A stretch of 64,000 nt of DNA from Hyphomicrobiales bacterium (GTDB lineage: Bacteria > Pseudomonadota > Alphaproteobacteria > Rhizobiales > Rhizobiaceae): positions 1-64,000 of the forward strand of contig UBXM01000006.1 in NCBI GenBank assembly GCA_900469445.1, in the 5' to 3' direction. The notes below the pieces were generated by a model, which did not search any database, was not told the DNA's origin, and saw only the letters and a list, made by a program, of their open reading frames with translations. Numbering within the stretch: position 1 is the first letter of the stretch; every line of letters starts with the position of its first letter. Positions 17,796-26,595 of the stretch are shown piece after piece. Position numbers and translations under genes: made by a program.

Positions 17796-19277
17796 TCAGG
17801 CGTCCAGTCCCAGCGGATCGGCGACGCGCGGCCAGAGTTTCAGGCTCGCCTTGCGATAGGGCGTCGTTGCGGGATTGGTCGGATAGGAAGTCGGCGCGGC
17901 GATATAGACGATCTCGGAGGAGACCGGCTGGAAGCCCGCGTAGAAATGGTTGGTCGACTTGATCAGCATGAAGGATTTCGAGGCGAAATCGATGCCCTGA
18001 TTGGAGAAGATATCCGGCTCATAAGTCTGGGTGCGGCTGGTGATCAGCACGATGTCGATATTGGTACCGACTGGGCGGATGACCGCGGCGCTGCCAAGCG
18101 TGACGCGGGAATTGCGAAAGCTCTGCCAGCCGGCATCGAAGACCTTTTGCACGGTAACACGCAGATCGAGCGGATCGCCGCCTTCCGGGCTCGACTTGCC
18201 GCCGACGCGCAAGGACAACTCAGCACCTTCGCCTGCTGCATGGCAAAAGGTGACGGCAATCGGATCCCAGATCGTGGCGACGGCGAAATCGTCCATGCCG
18301 CGTTCCATCATCCGGCGCAGGATATAGGTCGCGTCGCCCGCCACGCCGCCGCCGGGATTGTCCCAGACATCGGCGATCGTCACCGGCTTTTCAGGATGCG
18401 CGGCGCGGATGGCGATAGCCTTGTCGAGGCCTTCCTCGGTATCGAACATCGGCATCGCGGTGGTCTTGCGCAGGCTATAGAGTTCGCGGCCGAGCTTTTC
18501 CGCCAGCGCATCGCCCTTTTGCTTCTCATTGTCGGTGACGACGACGATGCGGGTGCCCATGTCGGGCAGGTCGCCGGCCATGAAACCGTGAATGACGGAA
18601 GCGGACAGGATGCCGTCCTTGCCTTCCATCGCCTGCATGCGGTCGACGAAGGAGCGCATCGGTTCGCGGCTGGTCGGGAAGATGGTGATCATCCGGCAGT
18701 CGAAGGTGGAGATGACCGGCTTGATTTTTCCACGCAACGCCTGGAGCGCCAGTTCGACCACATGCTCGCCGCGCTGTTCGAAATCCGTATGGGGGAATTC
18801 GAGGAAGGCGGCCATGATATCGAGGTTGGCGACGCGCAGAGCGGTAAGATGGCTGTGCGGGTCGAATTCGGCGGCGATCAGCACGTCCGGGCCGACGATT
18901 TCGCGGACGCGGGAGAGGAGATCGCCTTCGGGATCGTCATAGCCTTGGGCTGCCATCGCACCATGCAGGCCAAGGACCACGCCATCGACCGGCAGGGCGG
19001 CTTTCAGTTCGGCCAGAATCTGATCACGCAGCGTCTCATAGGTCTGGCGCTGGATGAGGCCTGCGGGTTCAGCCCAGCAGGACGTGCCTTCGATGACGGT
19101 AAAACCTTCTTCCCTGCCGCGGCGGCGCAGGATCGGGACGACGGAGGAGCAGAGCGTCGGCGTATCGGGATGTTCGCCCGGCCCGGCATAAAACGCCGCC
19201 TTGAAGGCGTTCATATCCGTTGGCACGGGAGAAAAAGTGTTTGTCTCGGTCGCCAGCGAGGCGGTGAAGATGCGCAT
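17796..19277 (-). CDS. M81-family metallopeptidase (MlrC-like)
   Basis: A 493-residue protein of the MlrC family (DUF1485 plus MlrC C-terminal domain). MlrC in sphingomonads finishes degradation of linearised microcystin and tetrapeptides; most homologues in rhizobia have unknown peptide substrates. Visible features are the N-terminal RIFTASLATETNTFSP motif and the metal-site stretches VLGLHGAMAAQGYDDPEGDLL (around 115), AEFDPHSHLT (around 145) and TIADVWDNPGGGVAGDAT (around 315). Start 19277 is preferred to one seven codons upstream because the conserved motif begins there. It is the first gene of the transporter A operon; the promoter region 19461-19550 carries two operator-like repeats shared with the RpiR gene. 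Confidence 0.9.
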   Translation of the reverse strand: MRIFTASLATETNTFSPVPTDMNAFKAAFYAGPGEHPDTPTLCSSVVPILRRRGREEGFTVIEGTSCWAEPAGLIQRQTYETLRDQILAELKAALPVDGVVLGLHGAMAAQGYDDPEGDLLSRVREIVGPDVLIAAEFDPHSHLTALRVANLDIMAAFLEFPHTDFEQRGEHVVELALQALRGKIKPVISTFDCRMITIFPTSREPMRSFVDRMQAMEGKDGILSASVIHGFMAGDLPDMGTRIVVVTDNEKQKGDALAEKLGRELYSLRKTTAMPMFDTEEGLDKAIAIRAAHPEKPVTIADVWDNPGGGVAGDATYILRRMMERGMDDFAVATIWDPIAVTFCHAAGEGAELSLRVGGKSSPEGGDPLDLRVTVQKVFDAGWQSFRNSRVTLGSAAVIRPVGTNIDIVLITSRTQTYEPDIFSNQGIDFASKSFMLIKSTNHFYAGFQPVSSEIVYIAAPTSYPTNPATTPYRKASLKLWPRVADPLGLDA

Positions 19278-19460
19278 GTCTCTGTTATCCGAATACACTT
19301 CGACCTTGGAGCCGACGCTGCCGTGGCTCGAATGCCGTTGCCATGTTGTGCTGATTTAAAGTCCGCCGGAGCCGCTCTTGCGACTGTCGCTCAAGGACAG
19401 TCCAGGCGCTCTCGGATCATCCGATTACCCATTTCCTCAGTTCGCCCGCTCACCGTTTCG

Positions 19461-19550
19461 GTGTAATTTATTTTCTTCATAATGCGGCAAATCGGCATGA
19501 AGTCAATGGAATTTCAGATTTCATACTATTTTGTGTAATTTATTTTCTTG
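19461..19550 (-). promoter_or_regulatory. Promoter of the M81/transporter A operon flanked by two operator-like repeats
   Basis: Minus-strand promoter: -35 TTGACT (19506-19501), 16-bp spacer, -10 CATTAT (19484-19479). Copies of GTGTAATTTATTTTCTT lie at 19461-19478, abutting the -10 downstream, and at 19533-19550, upstream of the -35, 72 bases apart. A closely related copy is upstream of the RpiR gene at 21028-21045. Confidence 0.6.
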
Positions 19551-19696
19551 TTTGTGAAATTTTGAGAAAATTTTCATGCTGGCTGGATTTGCCGGATTGC
19601 AGCGAAGCTCCAGTTGCAACTGCATTTCCGTTTTGAAAACAAGGACTTCCATTGCTGCAAGCAGCAGGCGGTCTCCATTAACGGAATATCCGACAT

Positions 19697-19723
19697 GAAA
19701 AAGGGCGCCCTCGACGGACGCCC
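19697..19723 (-). terminator. Rho-independent terminator of the DSD-like gene
   Basis: On the minus strand GGGCGTCC pairs with GGGCGCCC (19723-19716 and 19710-19703, one mismatch) around GTCGA and is followed by TTTTTC. It lies about 80 bases past the stop of the PLP-enzyme gene. The rest of the 19278-19805 gap shows no gene that I trust apart from the promoter and repeats listed. Confidence 0.7.
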
Positions 19724-19805
19724 GATTTTCATCATGCCGCGCAAGCCGTGATGGCGAGGCCACCTTTCGCCGGCTTGGCGCGATAAAAATTTTCAGCGCA
19801 AACGG

Positions 19806-20894
19806 CTACCAGACGGTTCCGCGTGCATCGACATTTTCAACCCGCGTGACCACGCCATCCTTATGGAAGACCATGCGGTCGAAAAGATTGGTGACGACGC
19901 AGGTATGGTTCGGCACAACCTTTACCTGGGCACCGATTTCCGGGAAGGGCGTCGTGCAGGCTGAAATATCGACGACGGCGTGTTCTTCCGAGAGCGAAAC
20001 GATGCGCGCGCCATCATAACCGGCGATCGAGCCGAAATCGGAAAAACCGAGAAGATCCGAGGTCAGCGCCTTCGAGCCGCTATCGAGCACGGCGCGATCC
20101 GGTGCGGGACGGGACACGACGGTCGCGAGGATATGCATGGCCAGATCATCGTTTGTGCAATGGCCGGCGCGGGCCATGCTGCGGTCGTTATAAACATAGG
20201 TGCCGGCGCGATGTTCGGTGGCCGACGGCACGAGATGGGCGGAAAACAGGTCCGGCGAGCCGCCGCTGGAGCGGACCGGGCATTCTATACCCTTTTGGCC
20301 AAGCAGTTCCATCGTGCGGACGATGAAAGCTTCGACCTGTTCTGCGCCGCCGATGGCCGGGTAGGTCATGATGCCGCCGAAACGCAGGCCGGGTGCGGCT
20401 GCGATCTTTTCCGCGAGCGCGACGGCCGCTTCCGGCGTCTGCACGCCGCAGCGTTTTGCGCCGGTATCGCATTCGATCAGCACGGTCAGCGGGCGGGAGG
20501 CATCGAAGGTGGAGGCAAGGCCAGCGACGGTGGTCTCGCTGTCGGCGACAACGGCGAGTTTCGCGACGCGGGCGTTGAGCGCCTTCAACCGGGCAAGCTT
20601 GGCTGCGCCGAGGATGTTGTAGGTGATGAGGATGTCATCGAAACCGGCATCGGCAAAAACTTCGGCCTCGGTGACCTTCTGGCAGTTGAGGCCGACGGCA
20701 CCGGCTTCCACCTGCTGGCGGGCGACGGCTGCGATCTTGTGGGTCTTGATATGCGGGCGGAACGCCTTGCCGTGACTATCGCAATAGGCCTGAACGCGGG
20801 CGATGTTGGCGGCAAGCCGCGTCTCGTCGATCACCGGCATCGGGGTTGCAACCTGATCAAGGGGCGTGCCGGGTTCGGGCCACGGATAGTTCAT
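19806..20894 (-). CDS. DSD1/D-threonine aldolase-like PLP enzyme
   Basis: A 362-residue fold-type III PLP enzyme with an alanine-racemase-like N-terminal barrel and a metal-dependent D-serine dehydratase-like C-terminal domain. The PLP lysine is in FRPHIKTHK (about residue 47); other hallmarks are GAVGLNCQKVTEAEVFADAG, DTGAKRCGV and the C-terminal zinc-site motif PNHTC (His and Cys about residue 330). Such enzymes are D-threonine aldolases or D-serine/D-3-hydroxyaspartate dehydratases. A dehydratase version would release 2-aminoacrylate, the substrate of the RidA encoded 7 kb away. Start 20894 was chosen for its GAGG site and conserved N-terminus. It is divergent from the RpiR regulator. Confidence 0.85.
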   Translation of the reverse strand: MNYPWPEPGTPLDQVATPMPVIDETRLAANIARVQAYCDSHGKAFRPHIKTHKIAAVARQQVEAGAVGLNCQKVTEAEVFADAGFDDILITYNILGAAKLARLKALNARVAKLAVVADSETTVAGLASTFDASRPLTVLIECDTGAKRCGVQTPEAAVALAEKIAAAPGLRFGGIMTYPAIGGAEQVEAFIVRTMELLGQKGIECPVRSSGGSPDLFSAHLVPSATEHRAGTYVYNDRSMARAGHCTNDDLAMHILATVVSRPAPDRAVLDSGSKALTSDLLGFSDFGSIAGYDGARIVSLSEEHAVVDISACTTPFPEIGAQVKVVPNHTCVVTNLFDRMVFHKDGVVTRVENVDARGTVW

Positions 20895-21010
20895 GGATAA
20901 GACCTCGTTTACGGGAAAGGCGCCCTGGAAATGGCCTGAGCGCGCGGGGGTGGATTTGCTTTTATTTTCGCAGAAACCGCAAGTTTCATTGAAGCTGGCC
21001 CGTACTATGC

Positions 21011-21045
21011 TATCAAATTGCGTCTCAGTGAAATTCATTTTCATC
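21011..21045 (+). promoter_or_regulatory. rpiR-type regulator promoter with operator-like motif
   Basis: The motif GTGAAATTCATTTTCATC (21028-21045) matches the two copies near 19.5 kb (GTG[AT]AATT[CT]ATTTTC[AT]T) and is roughly palindromic (TGAAA...TTTCA). It lies just downstream of a possible -10 TATCAA (21011-21016), whose -35 TTGAAG would be 16 bp upstream, and 46 bases before the regulator start. Confidence 0.5.
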
Positions 21046-21090
21046 AGCGGATGCATTTTTCTGTCATCCGCCAATCCGGGGAAAGACCGA

Positions 21091-21954
21091 ATGGATCTGT
21101 TTCATGCCCTTTCCGATCAGGACGGCAGGCTTTCCGGTCTTGAGGCGAAGCTGGCGCAGTTTGCGCTGGAAAATGTCGATTTCGTCGTCAACGCATCGAT
21201 CATCGAGGTGGCGGAAAAAGCCGGTGTTTCGCCGCCGACCGTGACGCGTTTCTGCAGGCGGCTGGGCTGCCAGGGCTATTCCGATTTCAAGGTGCAGCTT
21301 GCAAGGCTCGCCTATGTCGGCCTGCGCTACATGACGCCGGAAGCGCCGACTGCAACGGCGGAGGAAGTCGCCCAGGATATCGTCTCGAAAGCGCAGAATG
21401 CGCTTTTCGAAGTGCATCGCCAGCTCGATCTGCGCGCCATCGAAAAGGCGGCGCAGATGCTCAGGGCCGCCGATTTCATTCAGGCCTTCGGCGCCAGCGG
21501 CAATTCGGCGATGATCGTCAACGAGCTGCATAACCGGCTGTTTCGCCTGAGCTGCCGGGTCAATGCCTCCAATGACCATGCGATGAACCTGATGATTTCA
21601 GCAGCGGCCCAGCCCGGCACTGTCGTCTTCGGTTCGTCATTCACCGGCCGTGACATGGGGCTTGTCCATTGCCTGGAACTGCTGCGGGAACGCTCGATCC
21701 CGACGATCGTGATGACCCAGAGCGGTTCGCCGGTGGCGCAGGCGGCGGATCTGGTGATCGCGATCGAGATGCCGGAGGGCAAGAATATCTTCCGGCCGAC
21801 CTCGACGCGCTACGCCTATCTGGCGGCGATCGATATCCTTGCCAATATGGTCGCTTATGCAGACCGAACGAGAGCGCTGAAATCGCTGCGCGCGATCAAG
21901 GAAGAACTGGTGCGCAACCGTGACGGGGACGATCGCCAGCTTCTCGGCGACTGA
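21091..21954 (+). CDS. RpiR/MurR-family transcriptional regulator
   Basis: A 287-residue regulator with an N-terminal HTH_6 domain (about residues 1-77; ASIIEVAEKAGVSPPTVTRFCRRLGCQGYSDFK) and a C-terminal SIS sugar-isomerase-type sensor domain (about 125-265; FGASGNSAMIVNELHNRL and FGSSFTGRDMGLVHCLELLRERSIPTIVMTQ). RpiR proteins usually sense sugar phosphates or amino-sugar compounds. The start at 21091 has GGGGAAAG upstream and begins at the conserved MDLFHAL-type N-terminus; the longer upstream frame is not used. It is divergent from the DSD-like gene, and its own upstream region shares an 18-bp motif with the promoter of the M81/transporter A operon, so it probably controls both. Confidence 0.9.
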   Translation: MDLFHALSDQDGRLSGLEAKLAQFALENVDFVVNASIIEVAEKAGVSPPTVTRFCRRLGCQGYSDFKVQLARLAYVGLRYMTPEAPTATAEEVAQDIVSKAQNALFEVHRQLDLRAIEKAAQMLRAADFIQAFGASGNSAMIVNELHNRLFRLSCRVNASNDHAMNLMISAAAQPGTVVFGSSFTGRDMGLVHCLELLRERSIPTIVMTQSGSPVAQAADLVIAIEMPEGKNIFRPTSTRYAYLAAIDILANMVAYADRTRALKSLRAIKEELVRNRDGDDRQLLGD

Positions 21955-22261
21955 TTGAAACCGAAATTCAGGCGATCGCGGATTATTGAATTTGCGACAT
22001 GAAGATGCCGTTTTTAGGCAAGAAGTCTTGTCGCAATCAGACGACACAGGCGTCGAATTTTGAACACTGGAAACAGGATGCGGCGGCGGCCGGTTTCCAG
22101 CAGACTTGGGTTTATCACCGTGTAAGAAGCCAGGCATGAATGCGCTGACGACCACATGTCGATCAGGTCGAGAAATATCCCGCGGACTGCGCGCCGCCAC
22201 AGCCAGGCGACATGCCAAATCGGCATCGGCCATTCTCCCAAAATCCTAAAACGAGATCTTC
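21955..22261. other. Gap between the RpiR and MFS genes
   Basis: About 307 bases with no gene I can support. The only structure seen is an 8-bp inverted repeat CTGGAAAC (22067-22074) / GTTTCCAG (22093-22100), 18-base loop, which could end the RpiR message or be an operator. Confidence 0.4.
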
Positions 22262-23557
22262 ATGTCTAGGCAACTCCTGGCGACGGTTTTGGCGCCGCTT
22301 CTCGGCCTGTTCATCCTGAGCGTCGGCAACAGTTTTCTGTCTTCCATCACCACCCTGCGTCTCGATGCGGCCGGCGCTTCGCCGGCGATGATCGGTATCG
22401 TTTCGTCCGCCTATTTCGTCGGCCTGACGCTTGGCGCGATGTTCCATGACCGGCTGATCGTACGGATCGGGCATATTCGCGCCTATGCCAGTTTCGCCTC
22501 GCTGGGTGTCGTCAGCATCCTGATGCAGGTGCTGTCGACCGACTGGACCCTATGGATCCTCGTCCGGTTGATCTATGGCTGGACCACCGTCGGCGTTTTT
22601 CTCGTTATCGAGAGCTGGTTGCTGCTGGCAGCGGACCAGAGTGTGCGCGGTCGCTTTCTGGCGCTCTACATGATTGCATTCTACGGGGCGGGCGCGCTTG
22701 GTCAGGCGCTGCTGGGCACGGTCAGCGGTCTCGGAGACACAGCACCTTTCATTGCAGCGGCAATGCTGGCGTCATTGTCGGTTCTTCCGATCGTCATCCT
22801 GCCGCGGGAAATGCCGATGATGGATCGGGTGGAGGCGCTCAAACCTTTGCAATTGTTCAACATGTCGCCGAGTGGCGTGCTGGGCTGTTTCGGCTCGGGT
22901 ATCGCGATCGCGGCCGTCTATACGCTGTTTCCGCTCTACCTGCAGAATATCGGGCTGCCGGTGGATGAGGTCGGCATGATGATGGCCTATGTCATTTTAG
23001 GCGCGATGGTGCTGCAATATCCGGTCGGGCGATGGTCGGACAAGCAGGACCGCCGCGTGGTGCTGATCACGCTCGCCTTGGCCTGCCTTCTGCTTTGCGG
23101 CGTCATACTGGCGCTGCCGCAGAATACGACCACGCTGATGATCACGCTCTTCCTGCTGGGTGGCGGGATCTTCGCGATCTATCCGGTTTCCGTCAGCTTT
23201 GCCGCTGACCGGGCCTCGGCGGATTCGCTGGTGCCGATGATCCAGGGCATGCTTCTGGTCAATTCGATCGGCTCGGCAATAAGCCCGATCACGATCTCGG
23301 CTGCGATGAGCGAGTTCGGCGCGTCGGGCCTGTTCTGGTCGCTTGCGGTGCTGAACGTGCTGATGGTGGTGTTCTTCATGTGGCGGCGCGGTGCGCGGCC
23401 GGAAGCCACGCAGGTTGCGCCATTTGCGCCGGCAACCGCGATGTCGCCCATCGGCGCCGAGATCCGTGTGACCGACGAGATGATCCAGGGCGTGCTGGAT
23501 CACGACAATGCGGAAGAGGAAGCTTCGGTGAAAAAGGCCTCTTCGCCGGTGCCGTGA
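22262..23557 (+). CDS. MFS transporter, YcaD-like
   Basis: A 431-residue major facilitator superfamily permease with about 12 hydrophobic segments. It resembles the YcaD-type subgroup: it starts LLATVLAPLLGLFILSVGNSF, has the GLTLGAMFHDRLIVRIGHIRAY loop between helices 2 and 3, ESWLLLAADQSVRGRFLALYM around residue 118, and the second-half loop PVGRWSDKQDRRVVLI around 255. The C-terminal 40 residues are hydrophilic and cytoplasmic. It probably exports or imports a small molecule across the inner membrane; the substrate is unknown. It stands alone on the plus strand, and the convergent MATE gene starts ten bases after its stop, with no obvious terminator between them. Confidence 0.88.
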   Translation: MSRQLLATVLAPLLGLFILSVGNSFLSSITTLRLDAAGASPAMIGIVSSAYFVGLTLGAMFHDRLIVRIGHIRAYASFASLGVVSILMQVLSTDWTLWILVRLIYGWTTVGVFLVIESWLLLAADQSVRGRFLALYMIAFYGAGALGQALLGTVSGLGDTAPFIAAAMLASLSVLPIVILPREMPMMDRVEALKPLQLFNMSPSGVLGCFGSGIAIAAVYTLFPLYLQNIGLPVDEVGMMMAYVILGAMVLQYPVGRWSDKQDRRVVLITLALACLLLCGVILALPQNTTTLMITLFLLGGGIFAIYPVSVSFAADRASADSLVPMIQGMLLVNSIGSAISPITISAAMSEFGASGLFWSLAVLNVLMVVFFMWRRGARPEATQVAPFAPATAMSPIGAEIRVTDEMIQGVLDHDNAEEEASVKKASSPVP

Positions 23558-23567
23558 CGGGTGCGTT

Positions 23568-24896
23568 TCAGCCGAGTGTTCTTGCCGTCAGCTTCGGCAA
23601 CATCAGCCGGAAGGCAATGCTGCGGGCGCTCTGGAACAGAAGAAGCGCGATCCACAGGCCGTGATTGCCGAAGAGCGGCTGCAGCACGGCCCAGGCGGCA
23701 AAATAGGTGGCGAGCGAGAGCAGCATGAGATTGCGCATCTCGCGCGACCATGTTGCGCCGATATAGACGCCGTCCATCTGGAAGGCGATGGCGCCGACCA
23801 AAGGCATGATCGCGGCATAGGGCAGGAAGCCCTGAGCCAGAAGATCGACCGTGGCATTGGGGGAGGCCAGATCAATGACCCACCAGCCGCCGGCGAGGAA
23901 TGACAGTGCGACAAGCGCGCCGAAGACCAGCGCCCAGAACGTCGTGAGCTTTATCATTCGCTCGAAGGCGATGCGGTTTCTGGCGCCAACGGCGCGGCCG
24001 GCAAGCTGTTCGGCGGCAGTGGCGATACCATCGAGGAAGGCGACGCCGAAGAAATAGAAACGAAGCAGGATCGTATTGGCGGCGAGGATATCGATGCCGA
24101 GTTCGCCGCTCTGGCGGGTGAAGAAGGAAAGCCCGATCAGCAGCGCAAACGAGCGGATCATCATGTCGCCATTGACCGAGAAAAGCCGGCGCAGGCTTTT
24201 CAGGTCCGGCCAGTTCCAGCTCGCCTTGTCGGTGCGACAGAGGATGATGATTGCACCGGCAATCGCGGTGACGATTTCCGAGACGAGGCTGGCAATCGCA
24301 AGGCCTGCAACGCCGCCATCGAGACCAAGCACCCACCAGATGCTCAAGCCCAGATTGAGGCCATTGAGCAATCCCTGCAGAAGCATGGCGGTGAGCGCAT
24401 CACCGCGGCCGATGATCCAGCCGAAGGCGACGAAATTGAACAGCACGAAAGGTGCCGACCACACACGCCAGGATAAATAGACTTTTGCGGCATCCGCCAC
24501 CGCGCCATCGGCACCGAGCACGGTGAGGCCGAGATTGCCGATGGGCACGTGCAGGAGCAGGATGACTAGGCCTGCGACCATGGAAATGGTCAGGCCCCCG
24601 AGCAGCATGCGCTGTTCGAAGCGGCGGTCACCTGCGCCAAAAGCCTGGGCGGTAAATCCGGTCGTCGCTCCGCGCAAAAAATTGAAGGTGACGAACAGCA
24701 CGTCGAAGATGACGGCGGCAAGCGCCACGCCGCCGATCAGCGCCTCCTGCCCCAATTGCCCGATCACGCCCGTTGCCACGAGGCTGACGAGCGGGGTCGA
24801 AAAATGGGCGATCATCATCGGGATCGCGATGCGCAGCACTTCGCGATGGGTGACCTCGAAGGAGGGGGCGGTGTCTGCGGTCGTCGCGCTTGTCAC
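23568..24896 (-). CDS. MATE-family efflux transporter (DinF-like)
   Basis: A 442-residue MatE-type antiporter with about 12 membrane segments in two homologous halves, DinF subgroup. Motifs include HREVLRIAIPMMIAHFSTPLVSLVATGVIGQLG at the N-terminus, FLRGATTGFTAQAFGAGD around residue 75 and FLDGIATAAEQLAGRAVGARNR around 290. Such proteins export cationic drugs or metabolites using Na+ or H+ gradients. It directly follows the AhpD-like gene on the same strand (stop and start adjacent) and so may be the last gene of the monooxygenase/CMD cluster, exporting a product or protecting from a toxic intermediate; this role is inference. Confidence 0.9.
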   Translation of the reverse strand: MTSATTADTAPSFEVTHREVLRIAIPMMIAHFSTPLVSLVATGVIGQLGQEALIGGVALAAVIFDVLFVTFNFLRGATTGFTAQAFGAGDRRFEQRMLLGGLTISMVAGLVILLLHVPIGNLGLTVLGADGAVADAAKVYLSWRVWSAPFVLFNFVAFGWIIGRGDALTAMLLQGLLNGLNLGLSIWWVLGLDGGVAGLAIASLVSEIVTAIAGAIIILCRTDKASWNWPDLKSLRRLFSVNGDMMIRSFALLIGLSFFTRQSGELGIDILAANTILLRFYFFGVAFLDGIATAAEQLAGRAVGARNRIAFERMIKLTTFWALVFGALVALSFLAGGWWVIDLASPNATVDLLAQGFLPYAAIMPLVGAIAFQMDGVYIGATWSREMRNLMLLSLATYFAAWAVLQPLFGNHGLWIALLLFQSARSIAFRLMLPKLTARTLG

Positions 24897-25475
24897 TTAG
24901 TCTTTCCGGTGCGGTTCTCCGAGCGTGTGCATCAGCCGGTTGGCCCAGCCGAAGATCGCCACGGAATGGATGAGATCGAGGATTTCAAGATCACTCAGGC
25001 CGGTCTCGCGCAAGTGATAGAACTGATAGACCCCGACATTATCCGGATGGGCGGTCAGATCGACGCCGAAATTGAACAATGCCTGATCGTATTCGCCAAG
25101 ATCGGCTTCGAGACCGTTCTGGTAGATCTCATCGACCACTTCCGGCCGCTTTTCCAGCTGGATGAAGCGGTTGGCGTGAACCTGGGCGCAATAGATGCAG
25201 TGGTTGACGAAGGAGGCGGCAAGCGCGCCGAGTTCGCGGCCGCCACGCGACAGGCCGCCATCGCTATACATGATGTCGTTGAAGAGCGGCGAGCGCTCGG
25301 CGAGCATCTCGGTCTCCTGCGCCAGAACCAGCACATAGGCGGAAACTTTTGTATTGGACGGCGTGACCTTCAGCGCGTCGAGCTGTTCGGGCGTGGCCTG
25401 CTGGAGGTCGACCGGCTGGACATAGGGATGCCATTCGAGTGCATCGAGGGTGAATTCGTGGACCGCGTCAGACAT
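24897..25475 (-). CDS. Alkylhydroperoxidase-domain (AhpD/CMD) protein
   Basis: A 192-residue CMD-family protein with an intact AhpD-type redox motif: CIYC followed by AQVH (about residues 102-109). From memory it matches the group named after Agrobacterium vitis Avi_7169 (alkylhydroperoxidase domain protein); the N-terminal pattern DALEWHPYVQPVD and PSNTKVSAYVLVLAQ is typical. These proteins are presumed thiol peroxidases or carboxymuconolactone-decarboxylase-like enzymes; the true reaction is unknown. It follows the partner CMD gene with one base between stop and start. The pair sits downstream of a flavin monooxygenase and a polyamine-type transporter, which suggests handling of peroxide or an oxidised intermediate. 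Confidence 0.85.
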   Translation of the reverse strand: MSDAVHEFTLDALEWHPYVQPVDLQQATPEQLDALKVTPSNTKVSAYVLVLAQETEMLAERSPLFNDIMYSDGGLSRGGRELGALAASFVNHCIYCAQVHANRFIQLEKRPEVVDEIYQNGLEADLGEYDQALFNFGVDLTAHPDNVGVYQFYHLRETGLSDLEILDLIHSVAIFGWANRLMHTLGEPHRKD

Positions 25476-25476
25476 G

Positions 25477-25983
25477 TCAGTTGTCCCTCAGCATCTTCAG
25501 GCCGGCGACGACCAGAACCTGGTAATTGACGAAAGCGATGATGCCGGCGAGCGTGACGATATCGCGATCGTCGAGGCCGGCGGCATAGAGCTTTTCGATA
25601 TTCTCGCGGGTGGCAGCCTTGGGGTTTTTCGTCACCAGATCGACATGGCGCAGGATGACGGCGAGGCGGCTTGCCTCGTCCTCCGGCTTCCATGTGGGGT
25701 CGGCGATGGAAAGCACATCGCCGCTCGCACCTTCCATCGTGGCGAGGTCGCGGTAATGGGTGAGAAGCTCCTGCGAGGTCCAGAGAGCGGCCATGCGGGC
25801 GGCGAGGGTGGCGCGTTCCGCGTAGGAAAAGTTGCGCGGATCGGCCGGGTGCAGTGCCGCGACATAACTGGTCTGGGTGAGGTGTTTTAGCTTGGCGCGC
25901 TGCTCGCGCAGGGCAAGTAGCGGCGAGGATGGGGTAAGGCCCAGAACCTTGTCGATCACATCGACAGTCGTTTCGGTCGTCAT
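25477..25983 (-). CDS. CMD-domain protein without redox cysteines
   Basis: A 168-residue CMD-domain protein resembling the family named after A. vitis Avi_7170. It has no cysteine at all, so unlike its downstream neighbour it cannot use the AhpD CxxC chemistry. Recognisable stretches are LTQTSYVAALHPADPRNFSYAERATLAARMAAL and the C-terminal AGLDDRDIVTLAGIIAFVNYQ. It probably forms a complex or sequential pair with the adjacent AhpD-like protein, with which it is translationally close. It lies 14 bases after the DsbA-like isomerase gene. Function unknown. Confidence 0.83.
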   Translation of the reverse strand: MTTETTVDVIDKVLGLTPSSPLLALREQRAKLKHLTQTSYVAALHPADPRNFSYAERATLAARMAALWTSQELLTHYRDLATMEGASGDVLSIADPTWKPEDEASRLAVILRHVDLVTKNPKAATRENIEKLYAAGLDDRDIVTLAGIIAFVNYQVLVVAGLKMLRDN

Positions 25984-25996
25984 ATGATTTTATTCC

Positions 25997-26587
25997 TCAA
26001 TCTTGCGACAGGGCTTCGTCGAGAAAGTCCAGCCGGTCCTGACCCCAATAGAGCACGTCCTTGTAGATCCAGGTCGGAGTGCCGAAGACGCCGCGTCTGC
26101 CGGCCTCTTCATGGCTGTCGAGCCAGGCCTGCATGATCTCCGGCTGGTCTTCCATCGCCTGCAGTTTTGCGCCGTCGAGGCCGAGACGGTTGGCGACGTC
26201 GATACGGACTTCGGGCAATGTCACGTCCAGTTCCTCGCTCCAGAGGGCGTGAAGAAGGGCGTGGCTGAGATCGAGCGCCGGAAGGCCTAGCCTGTCGGCT
26301 GCGATCACCATGCGGGCGGAAAACTCATTGTTAGTCGGGTAATGTTTGGGTTTGAGCACTAGCGGCATGTTGAGGCGCTTGCGCCAGCGATCGAGTTCGA
26401 CCGCGTGATAATCCTGCCGCGGCTGCGGGCGCGAGCGCAAAGGCACGCCGCCATTTTCCGTGACGATGCGGGTCGGGCGAACGACGACGTCGAGATCGTG
26501 CTTTTCGATCAGCGCCTTGAACTGCGGCCAGCCGAGATAGGCCCAGGGCGAACTGAGAGCGTGGTAATAATAGACTGTCTTGCGCAT
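25997..26587 (-). CDS. DsbA-family 2-hydroxychromene-2-carboxylate isomerase-like protein
   Basis: A 196-residue thioredoxin-fold protein of the kappa-class GST/HCCA isomerase group. The N-terminal YYYHALSSPWAYLG has serine where thioredoxins have the catalytic cysteine, as in HCCA isomerase; GVFGTPTWIY near residue 170 carries the cis-proline loop. These enzymes act on aromatic breakdown products or glutathione conjugates, with glutathione as cofactor. The start at 26587 was chosen for GAGG upstream and because the conserved domain begins there; the long upstream frame overlaps the monooxygenase and is a shadow. It begins eight bases after the monooxygenase stop, so the two are likely co-translated. 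Confidence 0.85.
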   Translation of the reverse strand: MRKTVYYYHALSSPWAYLGWPQFKALIEKHDLDVVVRPTRIVTENGGVPLRSRPQPRQDYHAVELDRWRKRLNMPLVLKPKHYPTNNEFSARMVIAADRLGLPALDLSHALLHALWSEELDVTLPEVRIDVANRLGLDGAKLQAMEDQPEIMQAWLDSHEEAGRRGVFGTPTWIYKDVLYWGQDRLDFLDEALSQD

Positions 26588-26595
26588 GAAAATCC

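Noticed and set aside
15942-19466. Very long forward open frame (over 1100 codons)
   Set aside because: It lies antisense to the binding-protein, permease and M81 genes; the translation is Arg/Gly/Asp-rich with no family motif. High-GC coding DNA commonly leaves such open frames on the opposite strand.
19521-19763. 80-codon minus-strand frame in the 19.3-19.8 kb gap
   Set aside because: It runs across the terminator of the DSD-like gene and the operator repeat, has no ribosome-binding site and no family features.
22067-22100. 8-bp inverted repeat before the MFS gene as an operator
   Set aside because: A single modest repeat with an 18-base loop and no neighbouring promoter; not enough to call a regulatory site.
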